From an uncultured Oscillospiraceae bacterium (GTDB lineage Bacteria > Bacillota > Clostridia > Oscillospirales > Oscillospiraceae), in the NCBI GenBank assembly GCA_900757415.1, contig CAAENU010000048.1, positions 1 through 64,000 of the forward strand: a stretch of DNA of 64,000 nucleotides, in the 5' to 3' direction. Made by a program: the position numbers and the translations under genes. Shown one piece after another: positions 53,330 through 61,806 of this stretch. Below the pieces are notes generated by a model. The model saw only the letters and a list, made by a program, of their open reading frames with translations. It had not been told where the DNA came from and made no database searches. Position 1 is the first letter of the stretch. Each line of letters begins with the position of its first letter.

Positions 53330-53989
53330 TTATTCTTCCTCTGCCGGCGTCCATGGTATTTCAGCCGCCACACACCGGTTGATGTTCTTTCCCAACTCAA
53401 AAAACTTCTTTTCATAGTCGGTCATCACGCCCACGGGGCCATCAGCATGCAGGTTTCGCGTCACTTCCCGCAGCTCCCAACCATATTGGGGGATCTCTTC
53501 CACCGACCACTCGAACAGCTTGTCGTTGTCGGTTTTGAAATGGATCTCGCCGCCATCCCTCAGTACCTTGCGGTACAGGTTCAAAAAGTTATGATGGGTC
53601 AGCCGTCGTTTTGCCTGATTGCTCTTTGGCCACGGATCGCAGAAGTTGATGTAGATTCTGTCCACCTCGCCGGGGGCGAACATGTCCGTCAGCAAAGCGG
53701 CGTCTCCGTCCACAAAAAAGACATTTTTCAATCCGGCGTTTTTGGCCCGCTCCATGGCGACCACCATGGCGTCGGGAACCTTTTCCACGGCGATCAGCAG
53801 CACATCGCTTTCCGCTTCCGCCGTCCCGACGGTAAAACGTCCCTTGCCGCAGCCAAGCTCCAGCCTGACCTCCCGCGCCTGGGGCATCAGCTCCCGCCAG
53901 TGTCCCCGCTGGGCAAAGGGATCAGCTATCAGCCATGGACTGCAAACCTCCATCCGCGGCACCAGATTCTTTTTTTTTCGCATTCTCAC
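53330..53989 (-). CDS. trmB: tRNA (guanine-N7-)-methyltransferase TrmB, GTG start
   Basis: Methylates G46 of tRNA; class I SAM methyltransferase. From GTG at 53989 the product has 219 residues and starts MRMRKKK, the family N-terminus; GGGGAGG lies 9 bp ahead. A longer frame with a TTG start at 54040 has no site. SAM motif LELGCGKGRFT, then INFCDPWPKSNQAKRRLTH (catalytic region) and HFKTDND are present. Confidence 0.95.
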   Translation of the reverse strand: MRMRKKKNLVPRMEVCSPWLIADPFAQRGHWRELMPQAREVRLELGCGKGRFTVGTAEAESDVLLIAVEKVPDAMVVAMERAKNAGLKNVFFVDGDAALLTDMFAPGEVDRIYINFCDPWPKSNQAKRRLTHHNFLNLYRKVLRDGGEIHFKTDNDKLFEWSVEEIPQYGWELREVTRNLHADGPVGVMTDYEKKFFELGKNINRCVAAEIPWTPAEEE

Positions 53990-54170
53990 GGAAGCTTTCC
54001 TCCCCAAATCAACAAATTCAGCCAACTCATCATACCACAAAAGGTCGATAGTTGCAAATAGGAAAGCAAATAACTTTTTCTGCCATAAAATCCCACCCTC
54101 AAAATGTGCAAATATCCCTCACAACTTTTGTGGAATGTGCTAAAAAAGCATAAAGCGCCTCCGATAGGGG

Positions 54171-54199
54171 TTGATAATTTTTAGACGAAGTACTATAAT
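54171..54199 (+). promoter_or_regulatory. Promoter of the butyryl-CoA operon
   Basis: TTGATA-17-TATAAT, 84 bp before the crt ATG. Confidence 0.88.
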
Positions 54200-54282
54200 G
54201 TAACCTGTATGAGGTGAGTTCTTTTCGCCACACGAAAGTGTTTCGGAAAGCGGCTCTGAAAAGGAAGCAAGGAGGAGTATAC

Positions 54283-55062
54283 ATGACGAATGTTCTGTTA
54301 GAAAAAAAGGGACATATCGCGGTTGCTACCATCAACCGCCCCAAGGCGCTCAATGCGCTGAACAGCGATGTGCTCAGCGATCTGGGCGAACTGGTGGATA
54401 TCGTCAATGCTGACAGCGAGATCCGTGCGCTGGTGCTGACCGGCAGCGGCGAAAAGGCCTTTGTTGCCGGTGCTGACATCGGCGAGATGAGCACGCTGAC
54501 CCCTGAGGAGGGTGAAGCCTTCGGCAAGCACGGCAACGATGTGTTCCGCCGTATTGAGACGCTGTCTATCCCCACCATTGCTGCGGTCAACGGCTTTGCG
54601 CTGGGCGGCGGCTGCGAGCTGAGCATGAGCTGCGACATCCGTATCTGCGCGGATACCGCCGTATTTGGCCAGCCTGAGACAGGTCTGGGCATTACCCCCG
54701 GCTTTGGCGGTACCCAGCGTCTGGCTCGTCTGGTTGGCCCCGGTATGGCCAAGCAGCTGATCTACACCGCCAAGAATATCAAGGCGGACGAAGCGCTGCG
54801 CATCGGTCTGGTGAACGCCGTTTATCCGCTGGAGGAGCTGATGGCCGCTGCTGAGAAGCTGGCCGAGACCATCGCCAAGAACGCTCCCATTGCTGTCCGC
54901 GCCTGCAAGAAGGCCATCAACGATGGCCTCGAGGCCAAGATGGATGATGCCATCGTGATCGAGGAGAAGCTGTTTGGCAGCTGCTTTAAGACTGCCGATC
55001 AGATCGAGGGCATGTCCGCATTTCTGGAAAAGCGCAAGCACGAGCCTTACCAGAATAAATAA
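54283..55062 (+). CDS. crt: 3-hydroxybutyryl-CoA dehydratase (crotonase)
   Basis: Dehydrates 3-hydroxybutyryl-CoA to crotonyl-CoA. The 259-residue enoyl-CoA hydratase fold shows the oxyanion-hole segment AFVAGADIGEM, NGFALGGGCELSMSCDIRICA with one catalytic Glu and GQPETGLGITPGFGGTQRL with the other. The start at 54283 follows AAGGAGGAG; an open frame further upstream has no site. First gene of crt-hbd-bcd-etfB-etfA, lacking thl at either end of this operon. Confidence 0.95.
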   Translation: MTNVLLEKKGHIAVATINRPKALNALNSDVLSDLGELVDIVNADSEIRALVLTGSGEKAFVAGADIGEMSTLTPEEGEAFGKHGNDVFRRIETLSIPTIAAVNGFALGGGCELSMSCDIRICADTAVFGQPETGLGITPGFGGTQRLARLVGPGMAKQLIYTAKNIKADEALRIGLVNAVYPLEELMAAAEKLAETIAKNAPIAVRACKKAINDGLEAKMDDAIVIEEKLFGSCFKTADQIEGMSAFLEKRKHEPYQNK

Positions 55063-55132
55063 GTTAATTAACAGGCCTTGCCTGATGATTAAATAAGCAA
55101 ATTCCAAAAAATATATAATAGGAGGAACAATC

Positions 55133-55969
55133 ATGAAAGTAGCAGTATTTGGTGCCGGTACTATGGGCAGCGGCATTGCTCAGGTTTTCGCGGCCAAGGG
55201 CCACACCGCTCTGATGTATGCTTCCAGCGTGGCAAGCGCACAGCGCCACAAGGACAAGCTGGCTGCCTCTCTGAACAAGAAGGTTGCCAGAGGCAAGATG
55301 ACGCAGGAAGCCGCTGATGATATCATGAGCCGTGTTCTGGTCGAAGAGTTCGAGGCTGCCGCTGATGCCGATCTGGTCATCGAGTGCGTTGCTGAAAACA
55401 TGTCCACCAAGAAGGAACTGCTGGGCCGTCTGGATGCCATCTGCAAGGAAGATGCCATCTTCGCGTCCAACACCTCTTCTCTGTCCATCACCGAGATGGC
55501 GCAGGGCCTGAAGCATCCCCTGATTGGTATGCACTTCTTCAACCCCGTGCCCGCCATGAAGTTGGTGGAAGTGATTGCCGGCGGTAATACCCCCGCTGAT
55601 CTGGTCGAGAAGATCAAGAACCTGTCCGTCGAGATCGGCAAGACCCCCGTGGTGGTCAACGAGGCTCCCGGCTTCGTGGTCAACAAGATCCTGATCCCCT
55701 ACTGCAACGAGGGCGTCTGCGTCCTGCAGGAGGGTGTCGCCTCTGCTGAGGATATCGATATCGCTATGCAGCTGGGTTGCAACCACCCCATGGGCCCCCT
55801 GCATCTGGGCGATCTGATCGGCTGGGATATCGTGCTGAACATCATGGACGTTCTGTATAATGAGACCCACGACAGCAAGTACCGTGCCAACGTGCTGATC
55901 CGCAAGATGGTGCGCGCCGGCAAGCTGGGCATCAAGTCCGGCGAGGGCTTCTTCAACTACAATAAGTAA
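55133..55969 (+). CDS. hbd: 3-hydroxybutyryl-CoA dehydrogenase
   Basis: Reduces acetoacetyl-CoA to 3-hydroxybutyryl-CoA. The 278-residue protein has the Rossmann motif FGAGTMGSGIAQVFAAKG at the start, ECVAENMSTKKELLGRLD, and the catalytic-His segment GMHFFNPVPAMKLVEV (about 137). The C-terminal helical dimerisation domain is complete. AGGAGG precedes the ATG. Confidence 0.97.
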   Translation: MKVAVFGAGTMGSGIAQVFAAKGHTALMYASSVASAQRHKDKLAASLNKKVARGKMTQEAADDIMSRVLVEEFEAAADADLVIECVAENMSTKKELLGRLDAICKEDAIFASNTSSLSITEMAQGLKHPLIGMHFFNPVPAMKLVEVIAGGNTPADLVEKIKNLSVEIGKTPVVVNEAPGFVVNKILIPYCNEGVCVLQEGVASAEDIDIAMQLGCNHPMGPLHLGDLIGWDIVLNIMDVLYNETHDSKYRANVLIRKMVRAGKLGIKSGEGFFNYNK

Positions 55970-55993
55970 CATTCTGGAAAAGGAGAAAATAGT

Positions 55994-57157
55994 ATGGATT
56001 TCCATCTGACTAAGGAACAGCTGCTCGTTCAGAAGATGTACCGCGATTTTGCGGAGAACGAGGTCAAGCCCCTGGCCACCGAAATCGACGAAGAAGAGCG
56101 TTTCCCCATGGAAACCGTCGAGAAGATGGCAAAGCTGGGCATGATGGGCATTTATTTCCCCAAGGAGTACGGCGGCGCCGGCGCCGACGTTCTCAGCTAT
56201 GCCATGTGCGTTGAGGAGCTGGCCAAGGTCTGCGGCACCACCGCAGTTATCGTGTCCGCTCACACCTCCCTGTGCGCCGCCCCCATCTTCGAGAACGGCA
56301 CCGAGGAGCAGAAGATGAAGTATCTGCCCGACCTGTGCTCCGGCAAGAAGATCGGTGCTTTCGGCCTGACCGAACCCGGCGCCGGCACTGACGCGCAGGG
56401 CCAGCAGACCACCGCTGTGCTGGACGAGTCCGGTGAGAACTACATCCTGAACGGTTCCAAGTGCTTCATCACCAACGGCAACGTGGCCGATACTTTCGTG
56501 ATCATTGCCGTCACCGGCAAGACCACCGACAAGCGCGGCCGCTCCATGAAGGAGATCTCTGCTTTCATCGTTGAGAAGGACGACAAGGGATTCTCTCAGG
56601 GCAAGCATGAGAAGAAGATGGGTATCCGCGGCAGCTCCACCTGCGATCTGATTTTCGAGGATTGCGTGATCCCCAAGGATCGTATGCTGGGCAAGAAGGG
56701 CGAAGGCTTCAAGATCGCCATGAAGACGCTGGACGGCGGCCGTATCGGTATCGCTTCTCAGGCTCTGGGTATCGGCGAGGGTGCCGTTGATGAGGCTGTC
56801 AAGTACACCAAGGAGCGCGTACAGTTCGGCAAGCGTATTTCCCAGTTCCAGAATACCCAGTTCCAGCTGGCTGACATGCACACCCGCATGGAGGCTGCCA
56901 AGTATCTGGTGTACTCTGCCGCTATGAAGAAGCAGAATCACGAGCCTTACTCCGCTGACGCTGCTATGGCCAAGCTGTTTGCCGCTGAGGCCGCTTCCGA
57001 TGTGACCCGCCGCGCCGTTCAGCTGTTCGGTGGTTACGGTTACACCCGTGAGTATCCCGTGGAGCGCATGATGCGCGACGCGAAGATCACCGAGATCTAC
57101 GAGGGCACTTCCGAGGTGCAGCGTATGGTCATCTCCAGCCATCTGGGCGTTAAGTAA
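55994..57157 (+). CDS. bcd: Butyryl-CoA dehydrogenase
   Basis: FAD enzyme reducing crotonyl-CoA to butyryl-CoA together with EtfAB, with electron bifurcation to ferredoxin. The 387-residue acyl-CoA dehydrogenase shows FGLTEPGAGTDAQ (FAD/substrate) and the catalytic glutamate in IYEGTSEVQRM (about 368). AAAGGAG precedes the ATG. Confidence 0.96.
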   Translation: MDFHLTKEQLLVQKMYRDFAENEVKPLATEIDEEERFPMETVEKMAKLGMMGIYFPKEYGGAGADVLSYAMCVEELAKVCGTTAVIVSAHTSLCAAPIFENGTEEQKMKYLPDLCSGKKIGAFGLTEPGAGTDAQGQQTTAVLDESGENYILNGSKCFITNGNVADTFVIIAVTGKTTDKRGRSMKEISAFIVEKDDKGFSQGKHEKKMGIRGSSTCDLIFEDCVIPKDRMLGKKGEGFKIAMKTLDGGRIGIASQALGIGEGAVDEAVKYTKERVQFGKRISQFQNTQFQLADMHTRMEAAKYLVYSAAMKKQNHEPYSADAAMAKLFAAEAASDVTRRAVQLFGGYGYTREYPVERMMRDAKITEIYEGTSEVQRMVISSHLGVK

Positions 57158-57177
57158 GTCAGGAGGTAAAAGGAAAA

Positions 57178-57978
57178 ATGAAAATTTTAGTTACTGTTAA
57201 GCAGGTCCCCGATACCTCCGGTAAGGTGGCCGTGAATCCCGATGGTACTCTGGATCGTGCTTCCATGCAGACCATCATCAACCCCGACGACCTGAACGCC
57301 GTCGAGGCTGCCCTGTCCCTGAAGGACGAGCTGGGTTGCAAGGTCATCGCTTTCACCATGGGTCCCCCTCCCGCAGAAGGCATGCTGCGTGAGCTGATGG
57401 CCATGGGCGTTGACGAAGGCGTCCTGGTGACCGCCCGCGAGTTTGGCGGTTCCGACACCTATGCTACCTCCCAGATCATTGCCGCCGCCATCGACACCTA
57501 CGGTGTTGAGAAGGACGATATCATTCTGGCTGGCCGTCAGGCCATCGATGGCGATACCGCTCAGGTTGGTCCCCAGATCGCTGAGAAGCTGCATCTGCCC
57601 CAGATCACCTATGCCGGCGAGATCAAGAAGGACGGCAACACCCTGACCGTGAAGCGTATGCTGGAAGATGGCTACATGACCGTCAAGGTGAATACCCCCT
57701 GCATGATCACCTGCATCAAGGAACTGAATCAGCCTCGTTATCTGTCCGTTGGCGGCGCTTTCGAGGCTTACAGCAAGCCTCTGGTCACCATGACCTATGA
57801 GACCCTGAAGGATCACCCCCTGATCGATAAGTCCACCATCGGTCTGGCTGGTTCTCCCACCAACATTCTGACCTCCTTTACGCCTCCCCAGAAGGGCGCC
57901 GGCATGATGCTGGAAGGTGACGGTAAGGATACCACCGACAAGCTGGCTGGCATTCTGGCGGCCAAGCACATCATCTAA
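57178..57978 (+). CDS. etfB: Electron-transfer flavoprotein beta subunit
   Basis: The 266-residue subunit has MKILVTVKQVPDTSGKV at the start and the nucleotide-binding GRQAIDGDTAQVGPQIAEKL. With EtfA and Bcd it forms the bifurcating complex oxidising NADH and reducing crotonyl-CoA and ferredoxin. AGGAGG precedes the ATG. Confidence 0.96.
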   Translation: MKILVTVKQVPDTSGKVAVNPDGTLDRASMQTIINPDDLNAVEAALSLKDELGCKVIAFTMGPPPAEGMLRELMAMGVDEGVLVTAREFGGSDTYATSQIIAAAIDTYGVEKDDIILAGRQAIDGDTAQVGPQIAEKLHLPQITYAGEIKKDGNTLTVKRMLEDGYMTVKVNTPCMITCIKELNQPRYLSVGGAFEAYSKPLVTMTYETLKDHPLIDKSTIGLAGSPTNILTSFTPPQKGAGMMLEGDGKDTTDKLAGILAAKHII

Positions 57979-57996
57979 GGGAAAGGAGATAAGAAA

Positions 57997-59118
57997 ATGG
58001 CTTTTAATAGTGCTGATACCGCTGCCTTCAAAAACGTATGGGTTTTCTGCGAGCAGCGTCAGGGCGTGATGATGCCCACCACCTTTGAACTGATCTCCGA
58101 GGGCCGCAAGCTGGCCAATGAGCTGGGCGTTGAGTTGTGCGGCATTCTGCTGGGCGACAACGTGGACGGCATAGCTGCTGAGCTGGGCGAGTACGGCGCG
58201 GATAAGGTTTATGTCTACAATTCTCCCCTGCTGAAGGACTTCACCACCGATGCTTACACCAAGGTGATCGTGGAGGCCGTTGAGGAGCTGAAGCCCGAGG
58301 TGCTGCTGTTCGGTGCTTCCAACATCGGCCGCGATCTGGCTCCCCGCTGCGCAGCTCGTCTGCACACCGGTCTGTGCGCCGACTGCACCCACCTGGACAT
58401 CGACATGCCCAACTATAAGGGCTTCCTGAAGGAAGCTTCCACCCTGCCCGAGGAGCGCATCGAGAAGCTGGGCACCGTTATGATCAACCGCGAGCCTCAT
58501 CCCGTGGATCGCGACCTGAAGATGACCCGTCCCGCTTTCGGCGGCCACCTGATGGCCTCCATCATCTGCCCCCGTTTCCGTCCCGCCATGGCCACTGTCC
58601 GCCCCGGCGTTATGAAGAAGCGCGAGTGCAAGAAGAACGTGGAGATCCTGCATCCCGCTTTCGAGCTGGCCGCTTCCGATATCCACACCGAGGTCACTGA
58701 GACCGTCAAGGCCGCCAAGAAGCTGGTTGACCTGATCGGCGCTGACTTCATCGTGTCTGTTGGCCGTGGTATCTCCAAGGACGTTGAGAAGGGCATCAAG
58801 CTGGCCGAAGAGCTGGCTGAGGTTCTGGGCGGCGTCGTGGGTTCCTCCCGTGCCTGCGTGGACGCCGGCTGGATCTCCGCTGACCATCAGGTCGGCCAGA
58901 CCGGCAAGACCGTCCATCCCAAGGTCTATGTTGCTCTGGGTATCTCCGGCGCCATCCAGCACAAGGCTGGTATGCAGGATTCCGAGTGCATCATCGCCGT
59001 CAACAAGAACGAGAGCGCTCCCATCTTCGAGGTTGCCGACTACGGCATCACCGGCGACCTGTTCAAGGTCGTTCCCGAGCTGATCGAGTCCATCAAGGCT
59101 GCCAAGGCTGCCAAGTAA
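57997..59118 (+). CDS. etfA: Electron-transfer flavoprotein alpha subunit
   Basis: The 373-residue subunit has an N-terminal EtfA domain (about 9-200) and the FAD-binding C-terminal domain: GRGISKDVEKGIKLAEELA, SSRACVDAGWI, QVGQTGKTVHPKVYVALGISGAIQH and NKNESAPIFEVADYGI. It is longer than the common 320-340-residue form but no extra iron-sulphur motif is seen. AAAGGAG precedes the ATG, and a terminator follows. Confidence 0.96.
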   Translation: MAFNSADTAAFKNVWVFCEQRQGVMMPTTFELISEGRKLANELGVELCGILLGDNVDGIAAELGEYGADKVYVYNSPLLKDFTTDAYTKVIVEAVEELKPEVLLFGASNIGRDLAPRCAARLHTGLCADCTHLDIDMPNYKGFLKEASTLPEERIEKLGTVMINREPHPVDRDLKMTRPAFGGHLMASIICPRFRPAMATVRPGVMKKRECKKNVEILHPAFELAASDIHTEVTETVKAAKKLVDLIGADFIVSVGRGISKDVEKGIKLAEELAEVLGGVVGSSRACVDAGWISADHQVGQTGKTVHPKVYVALGISGAIQHKAGMQDSECIIAVNKNESAPIFEVADYGITGDLFKVVPELIESIKAAKAAK

Positions 59119-59139
59119 GGTTTCGCTCAAATGCAATAG

Positions 59140-59174
59140 AAAAGGCTGCCCGATTTTTCGGGCAGCCTTTTTTG
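59140..59174 (+). terminator. Terminator of the butyryl-CoA operon
   Basis: AAAAGGCTGCCCGA-ttt-TTCGGGCAGCCTTTTTT. Confidence 0.93.
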
Positions 59175-59399
59175 CTATATTAAATCATGGTGACGCATGA
59201 AATCCATGGGGTGATGCCGATTTCTGTATTTAATCAGGTTGTCTTACCACTACCGAACGGGTATATGTACCGAAACTCCCTGTATATGGACCCCAAAAGG
59301 GCGGTATTTGTACCATGGATGGTATTATTCGAACAGCATTGCTTGCATCCTGTGCACATGTATGCGTGGCGGAGGTGATCGCACGGTTCAGATAACGCC

Positions 59400-59428
59400 T
59401 TGACGTTATGACGGCTTTTCGCTATAAT
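59400..59428 (+). promoter_or_regulatory. Promoter of the 69-residue membrane protein
   Basis: TTGACG-17-TATAAT, 29 bp before the ATG at 59457. The 225 bp between the etf terminator and this promoter shows no convincing gene. Confidence 0.85.
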
Positions 59429-59456
59429 AAACAATAATAGAAAGGGAGGGACTTCT

Positions 59457-59666
59457 ATGGAATATGTCGCCATGATCGGCTTGCTGTTTGCGCCGATAAT
59501 TTGTTTGCTTTGTACGGCGTGGTTCTTTGTCCGTTGGAAAAATGAACATGATGATGCGGCGCTTGCGCAAAAAAGCCGCAAGATATGCATTGGCTTTTTG
59601 ATCGCAACAGTGGCCACGCTGGTGATATTTGGCGCATTGCATCTGATGTTCCCCATTACGCTGTAA
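59457..59666 (+). CDS. Small two-helix membrane protein, unknown
   Basis: The 69-residue product has two hydrophobic segments (about 4-25 and 46-66) joined by a charged loop (RWKNEHDDAALAQKSRK). AAAGGGAGGG precedes the ATG, and a strong promoter and a terminator (59693-59719) frame it, so it is a likely real one-gene unit. No family recognised. Confidence 0.72.
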   Translation: MEYVAMIGLLFAPIICLLCTAWFFVRWKNEHDDAALAQKSRKICIGFLIATVATLVIFGALHLMFPITL

Positions 59667-59692
59667 AAACAGAAAACTTCCCTTATTTCGTA

Positions 59693-59719
59693 AAAAGCCG
59701 CCTGATGGCGGCTTTTTCA
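59693..59719 (+). terminator. Terminator after the small membrane gene
   Basis: AAAAAGCCGCC-tgat-GGCGGCTTTTT. Confidence 0.9.
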
Positions 59720-59856
59720 TGTTTTGTTGACATCGAATGGCGGCTTTTTGGATAGCTATGGAAAAAGGAAGGTTAAAAGAGAAAATGCACGGAGATAGTT
59801 GGGAAAAGTATACAATTCAAAGCGACATTTTTCTACAGTATGTTACATATTTTTCC

Positions 59857-59884
59857 TTGAAAAGTCAGCAAGTTACGGTATACT
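59857..59884 (+). promoter_or_regulatory. Promoter of the zinc-ribbon membrane protein
   Basis: TTGAAA-16-TATACT, 65 bp before the ATG at 59949. Confidence 0.7.
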
Positions 59885-59948
59885 TGTATTATAAAATACG
59901 GGATTATACGGTTTGTGAGGGTGCATATTGCAGAAAGGAAATGGAATA

Positions 59949-60392
59949 ATGTTTTGCAGCAGATGCGGATGTGAAGTAAAAGAGGGGGCGGCTTTTTGCG
60001 CTAACTGCGGTGCGCCGCAAAGAAATACAGCAGGCAATGACAGCAATTATGATAGGGGTGCAAACAGCCAACACGCACGAAAAGCGCAGTATAATGTATT
60101 GAGCATTGTTGGCATGGCACTATCTTGTATTGCACTGATTATTTTTAATTGCTATGGCCTTGTTGGCCTTGCGGGGATGATCGTATCTATAATCGGCCTT
60201 AAGAATTGTAAGAAGAATGACGAAGATGGAAGAGCGTTTGCCATTATTGGCATTGTTGTAGGCGGTATTGCTATTCTGGCTGGAATTATATCTCTGATCG
60301 TCCTTTGTGAAATTCTTAATGATGGTGGCTTTTTTGATGGTTATTTTGATGCAATTTACAGAGCGGTTGATAGAATGGACTCGATTATATGA
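59949..60392 (+). CDS. Zinc-ribbon plus DUF4190-like membrane protein
   Basis: The 147-residue product has an N-terminal zinc ribbon (CSRCG, then CANCG, about 3-25), a polar linker and a DUF4190-like region with two membrane helices (about 52-77 and 95-122) and GLVGLAGMIVSIIGLKNCKKNDEDGRAFAIIGI between. AGAAAGGAAA precedes the ATG. Base composition is clearly more AT-rich than its surroundings, suggesting recent acquisition. Function unknown. Confidence 0.8.
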   Translation: MFCSRCGCEVKEGAAFCANCGAPQRNTAGNDSNYDRGANSQHARKAQYNVLSIVGMALSCIALIIFNCYGLVGLAGMIVSIIGLKNCKKNDEDGRAFAIIGIVVGGIAILAGIISLIVLCEILNDGGFFDGYFDAIYRAVDRMDSII

Positions 60393-60404
60393 TATGACAG
60401 AAAG

Positions 60405-60439
60405 CAAAAATGAGACTGCGTGAGCAGTCTCATTTTTAT
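60405..60439. terminator. Bidirectional terminator
   Basis: AAAAATGAGACTGC-gtga-GCAGTCTCATTTTTA between converging genes. Confidence 0.93.
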
Positions 60440-60457
60440 CATATTCAGGAGACAATA

Positions 60458-61063
60458 TCAATCTTCAAATACCGGATAACCGTCCTTCAGGCTTTCGTCG
60501 TAGATGGCTCTCTCGCCGCCGATGAACTTGGGACGGACACGGGCGGCCAGAACGATGGCCTGACCGATATGGTTTTGCTGCAAGCGGATAGGAACGGCCA
60601 CCTTTTTCAGGTGCATACCGATCAGCGTGCCGCCGATATCAAGGCCCGCGTCGGCACGGATCTCCTCCAGCGCTACGGGGTGGCGGAAGCTATGATAGGC
60701 GGCGGTGGCAAAGGAGCTGCCGGCCTTAGGCTGGGGCATTACATTGACGATTTCCCCGTTGGGGACAGCCTCATGCTCCACAATCAAGGCACGGTTCAGA
60801 TGCTCGCAGCACTGAGCGGCGATGTAAACGCCCATGGGAGCAAATACGCTGCTCAATCCCTCAAAGATAGCGTTTGCCACCTCGGGTGTGGACCAGCTGC
60901 CCACATTGTGTCCCACTACTTCGCTGGTGGAGCATCCAATTACCACAATCTGACCCTTGTGCAGCTTGGCGGCTTCCGCCAGTTGACGGGCGGCATTGGC
61001 GGATTCCTCTCTAACCTGCGTCAGCAGGTCTTTATTTTCTACATCATGAACGGTTCCTGCCAT
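60458..61063 (-). CDS. UPF0340 (YwlG/DUF436) family protein
   Basis: The 201-residue protein matches the UPF0340 family by VIGCSTSEVVGHNVGSWSTPEVA (about 42-64), QCCEHLNRALIVEHE, and DIGGTLIGMHLKKVAVP near the C-terminus. Conserved but without known biochemical function. GAGGTG precedes the ATG. It may be cotranscribed with the ECF gene upstream. Confidence 0.9.
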   Translation of the reverse strand: MAGTVHDVENKDLLTQVREESANAARQLAEAAKLHKGQIVVIGCSTSEVVGHNVGSWSTPEVANAIFEGLSSVFAPMGVYIAAQCCEHLNRALIVEHEAVPNGEIVNVMPQPKAGSSFATAAYHSFRHPVALEEIRADAGLDIGGTLIGMHLKKVAVPIRLQQNHIGQAIVLAARVRPKFIGGERAIYDESLKDGYPVFED

Positions 61064-61141
61064 AAAAACACCTCATTTCAACGTATTGCAGAGCGCTTGG
61101 CATACACACTGCTGGCAAATGCGCCGGTGCAGCCAAATACT

Positions 61142-61187
61142 GCCATCTGCCGACAGGGAAAGGGATCCTGCCGGCAGATGGTATTAT
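61142..61187. terminator. Hairpin between ECF and UPF0340 genes
   Basis: CCATCTGCC-gacaggg... pairs with ...cctgcc-GGCAGATGG; T-runs are weak. It may reduce read-through from the ECF gene. Confidence 0.6.
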
Positions 61188-61194
61188 ATCATAT

Positions 61195-61698
61195 TCAGAT
61201 CTTTTCCGCAATACGGGTCTTTTGAGTGACCTTCAGCAGGACAAAGCCGAAGACCAACCCCATGGCGGCCTGCACAAGGTTGCCGGGGATGCTGGCGGCG
61301 GCGCCGATACCCTTGCCCAGCAGAAGAGCGGCATAGCCAAAGTAACCCACCACCATGATGATCTCGCCAACCACGCCGCTGACGATGGCGGCCACACTGG
61401 TACGTCCCATGGCCTTGAAGATAAGGGCGGCCACCAGCGCGTCAAGACCCTTGATGAAAAAGGTGCCGGGCGCATAGTAGCCATAGCCGGACAGCAGGTC
61501 GGTCAGCATGGAGCCGATACCGGCGGCGGCACCGCCATACCACGGGCCGAGCAGCCAACCGGACAGCAGCACAAAGCAATCGCCCAGATTTACATAGCCA
61601 TCCATGGGGGAGGGAATCCGAATCACCATGGTGGCCACATAGGTCAACGCGGCCATCAGGGCGCTGACGACCAGCTTGCGGACTTTTTTATCGCTCAT
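61195..61698 (-). CDS. ECF transporter S component, probable vitamin uptake
   Basis: The 167-residue protein has six predicted helices and the alpha-motif-like N-terminus (KLVVSALMAALTYVATMVIRIP), then GYVNLGDCFVLLSGWLLGPWYGG typical of one S-component branch. It would bind one vitamin and work with a shared EcfA/T module encoded elsewhere. The divergent MocR/PdxR-like regulator gene 108 bp away suggests vitamin B6; this is inference from context. AAGGAGA precedes the ATG. Confidence 0.85.
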   Translation of the reverse strand: MSDKKVRKLVVSALMAALTYVATMVIRIPSPMDGYVNLGDCFVLLSGWLLGPWYGGAAAGIGSMLTDLLSGYGYYAPGTFFIKGLDALVAALIFKAMGRTSVAAIVSGVVGEIIMVVGYFGYAALLLGKGIGAAASIPGNLVQAAMGLVFGFVLLKVTQKTRIAEKI

Positions 61699-61729
61699 GA
61701 TTGAATATCTCCTTGCTATTCTTGATGAG

Positions 61730-61757
61730 TTGTATTATAGTATGAATTGGTATTATT
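61730..61757. promoter_or_regulatory. Candidate MocR/PdxR operator in the divergent promoter region
   Basis: Two near-direct repeats TTGTATTAT (61730-61738) and TTGGTATTATT (61747-61757), 17 bp apart in register, lie in the intergenic region; the first overlaps a TATAAT (minus strand, 61739-61734) that could be the ECF -10. Confidence 0.45.
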
Positions 61758-61806
61758 AAAATATCCAAAAATAAAAGAAATGTGCATACCAGATAGGAGG
61801 GAAGGG

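Noticed and set aside
59187..59378. 63-residue frame after the etf terminator
   Set aside because: No RBS or promoter in position and no recognisable features; the strong promoter at 59400 lies downstream.
59737..59949. 70-residue frame before the zinc-ribbon gene
   Set aside because: The promoter for the next gene lies within it and the RBS is poor.
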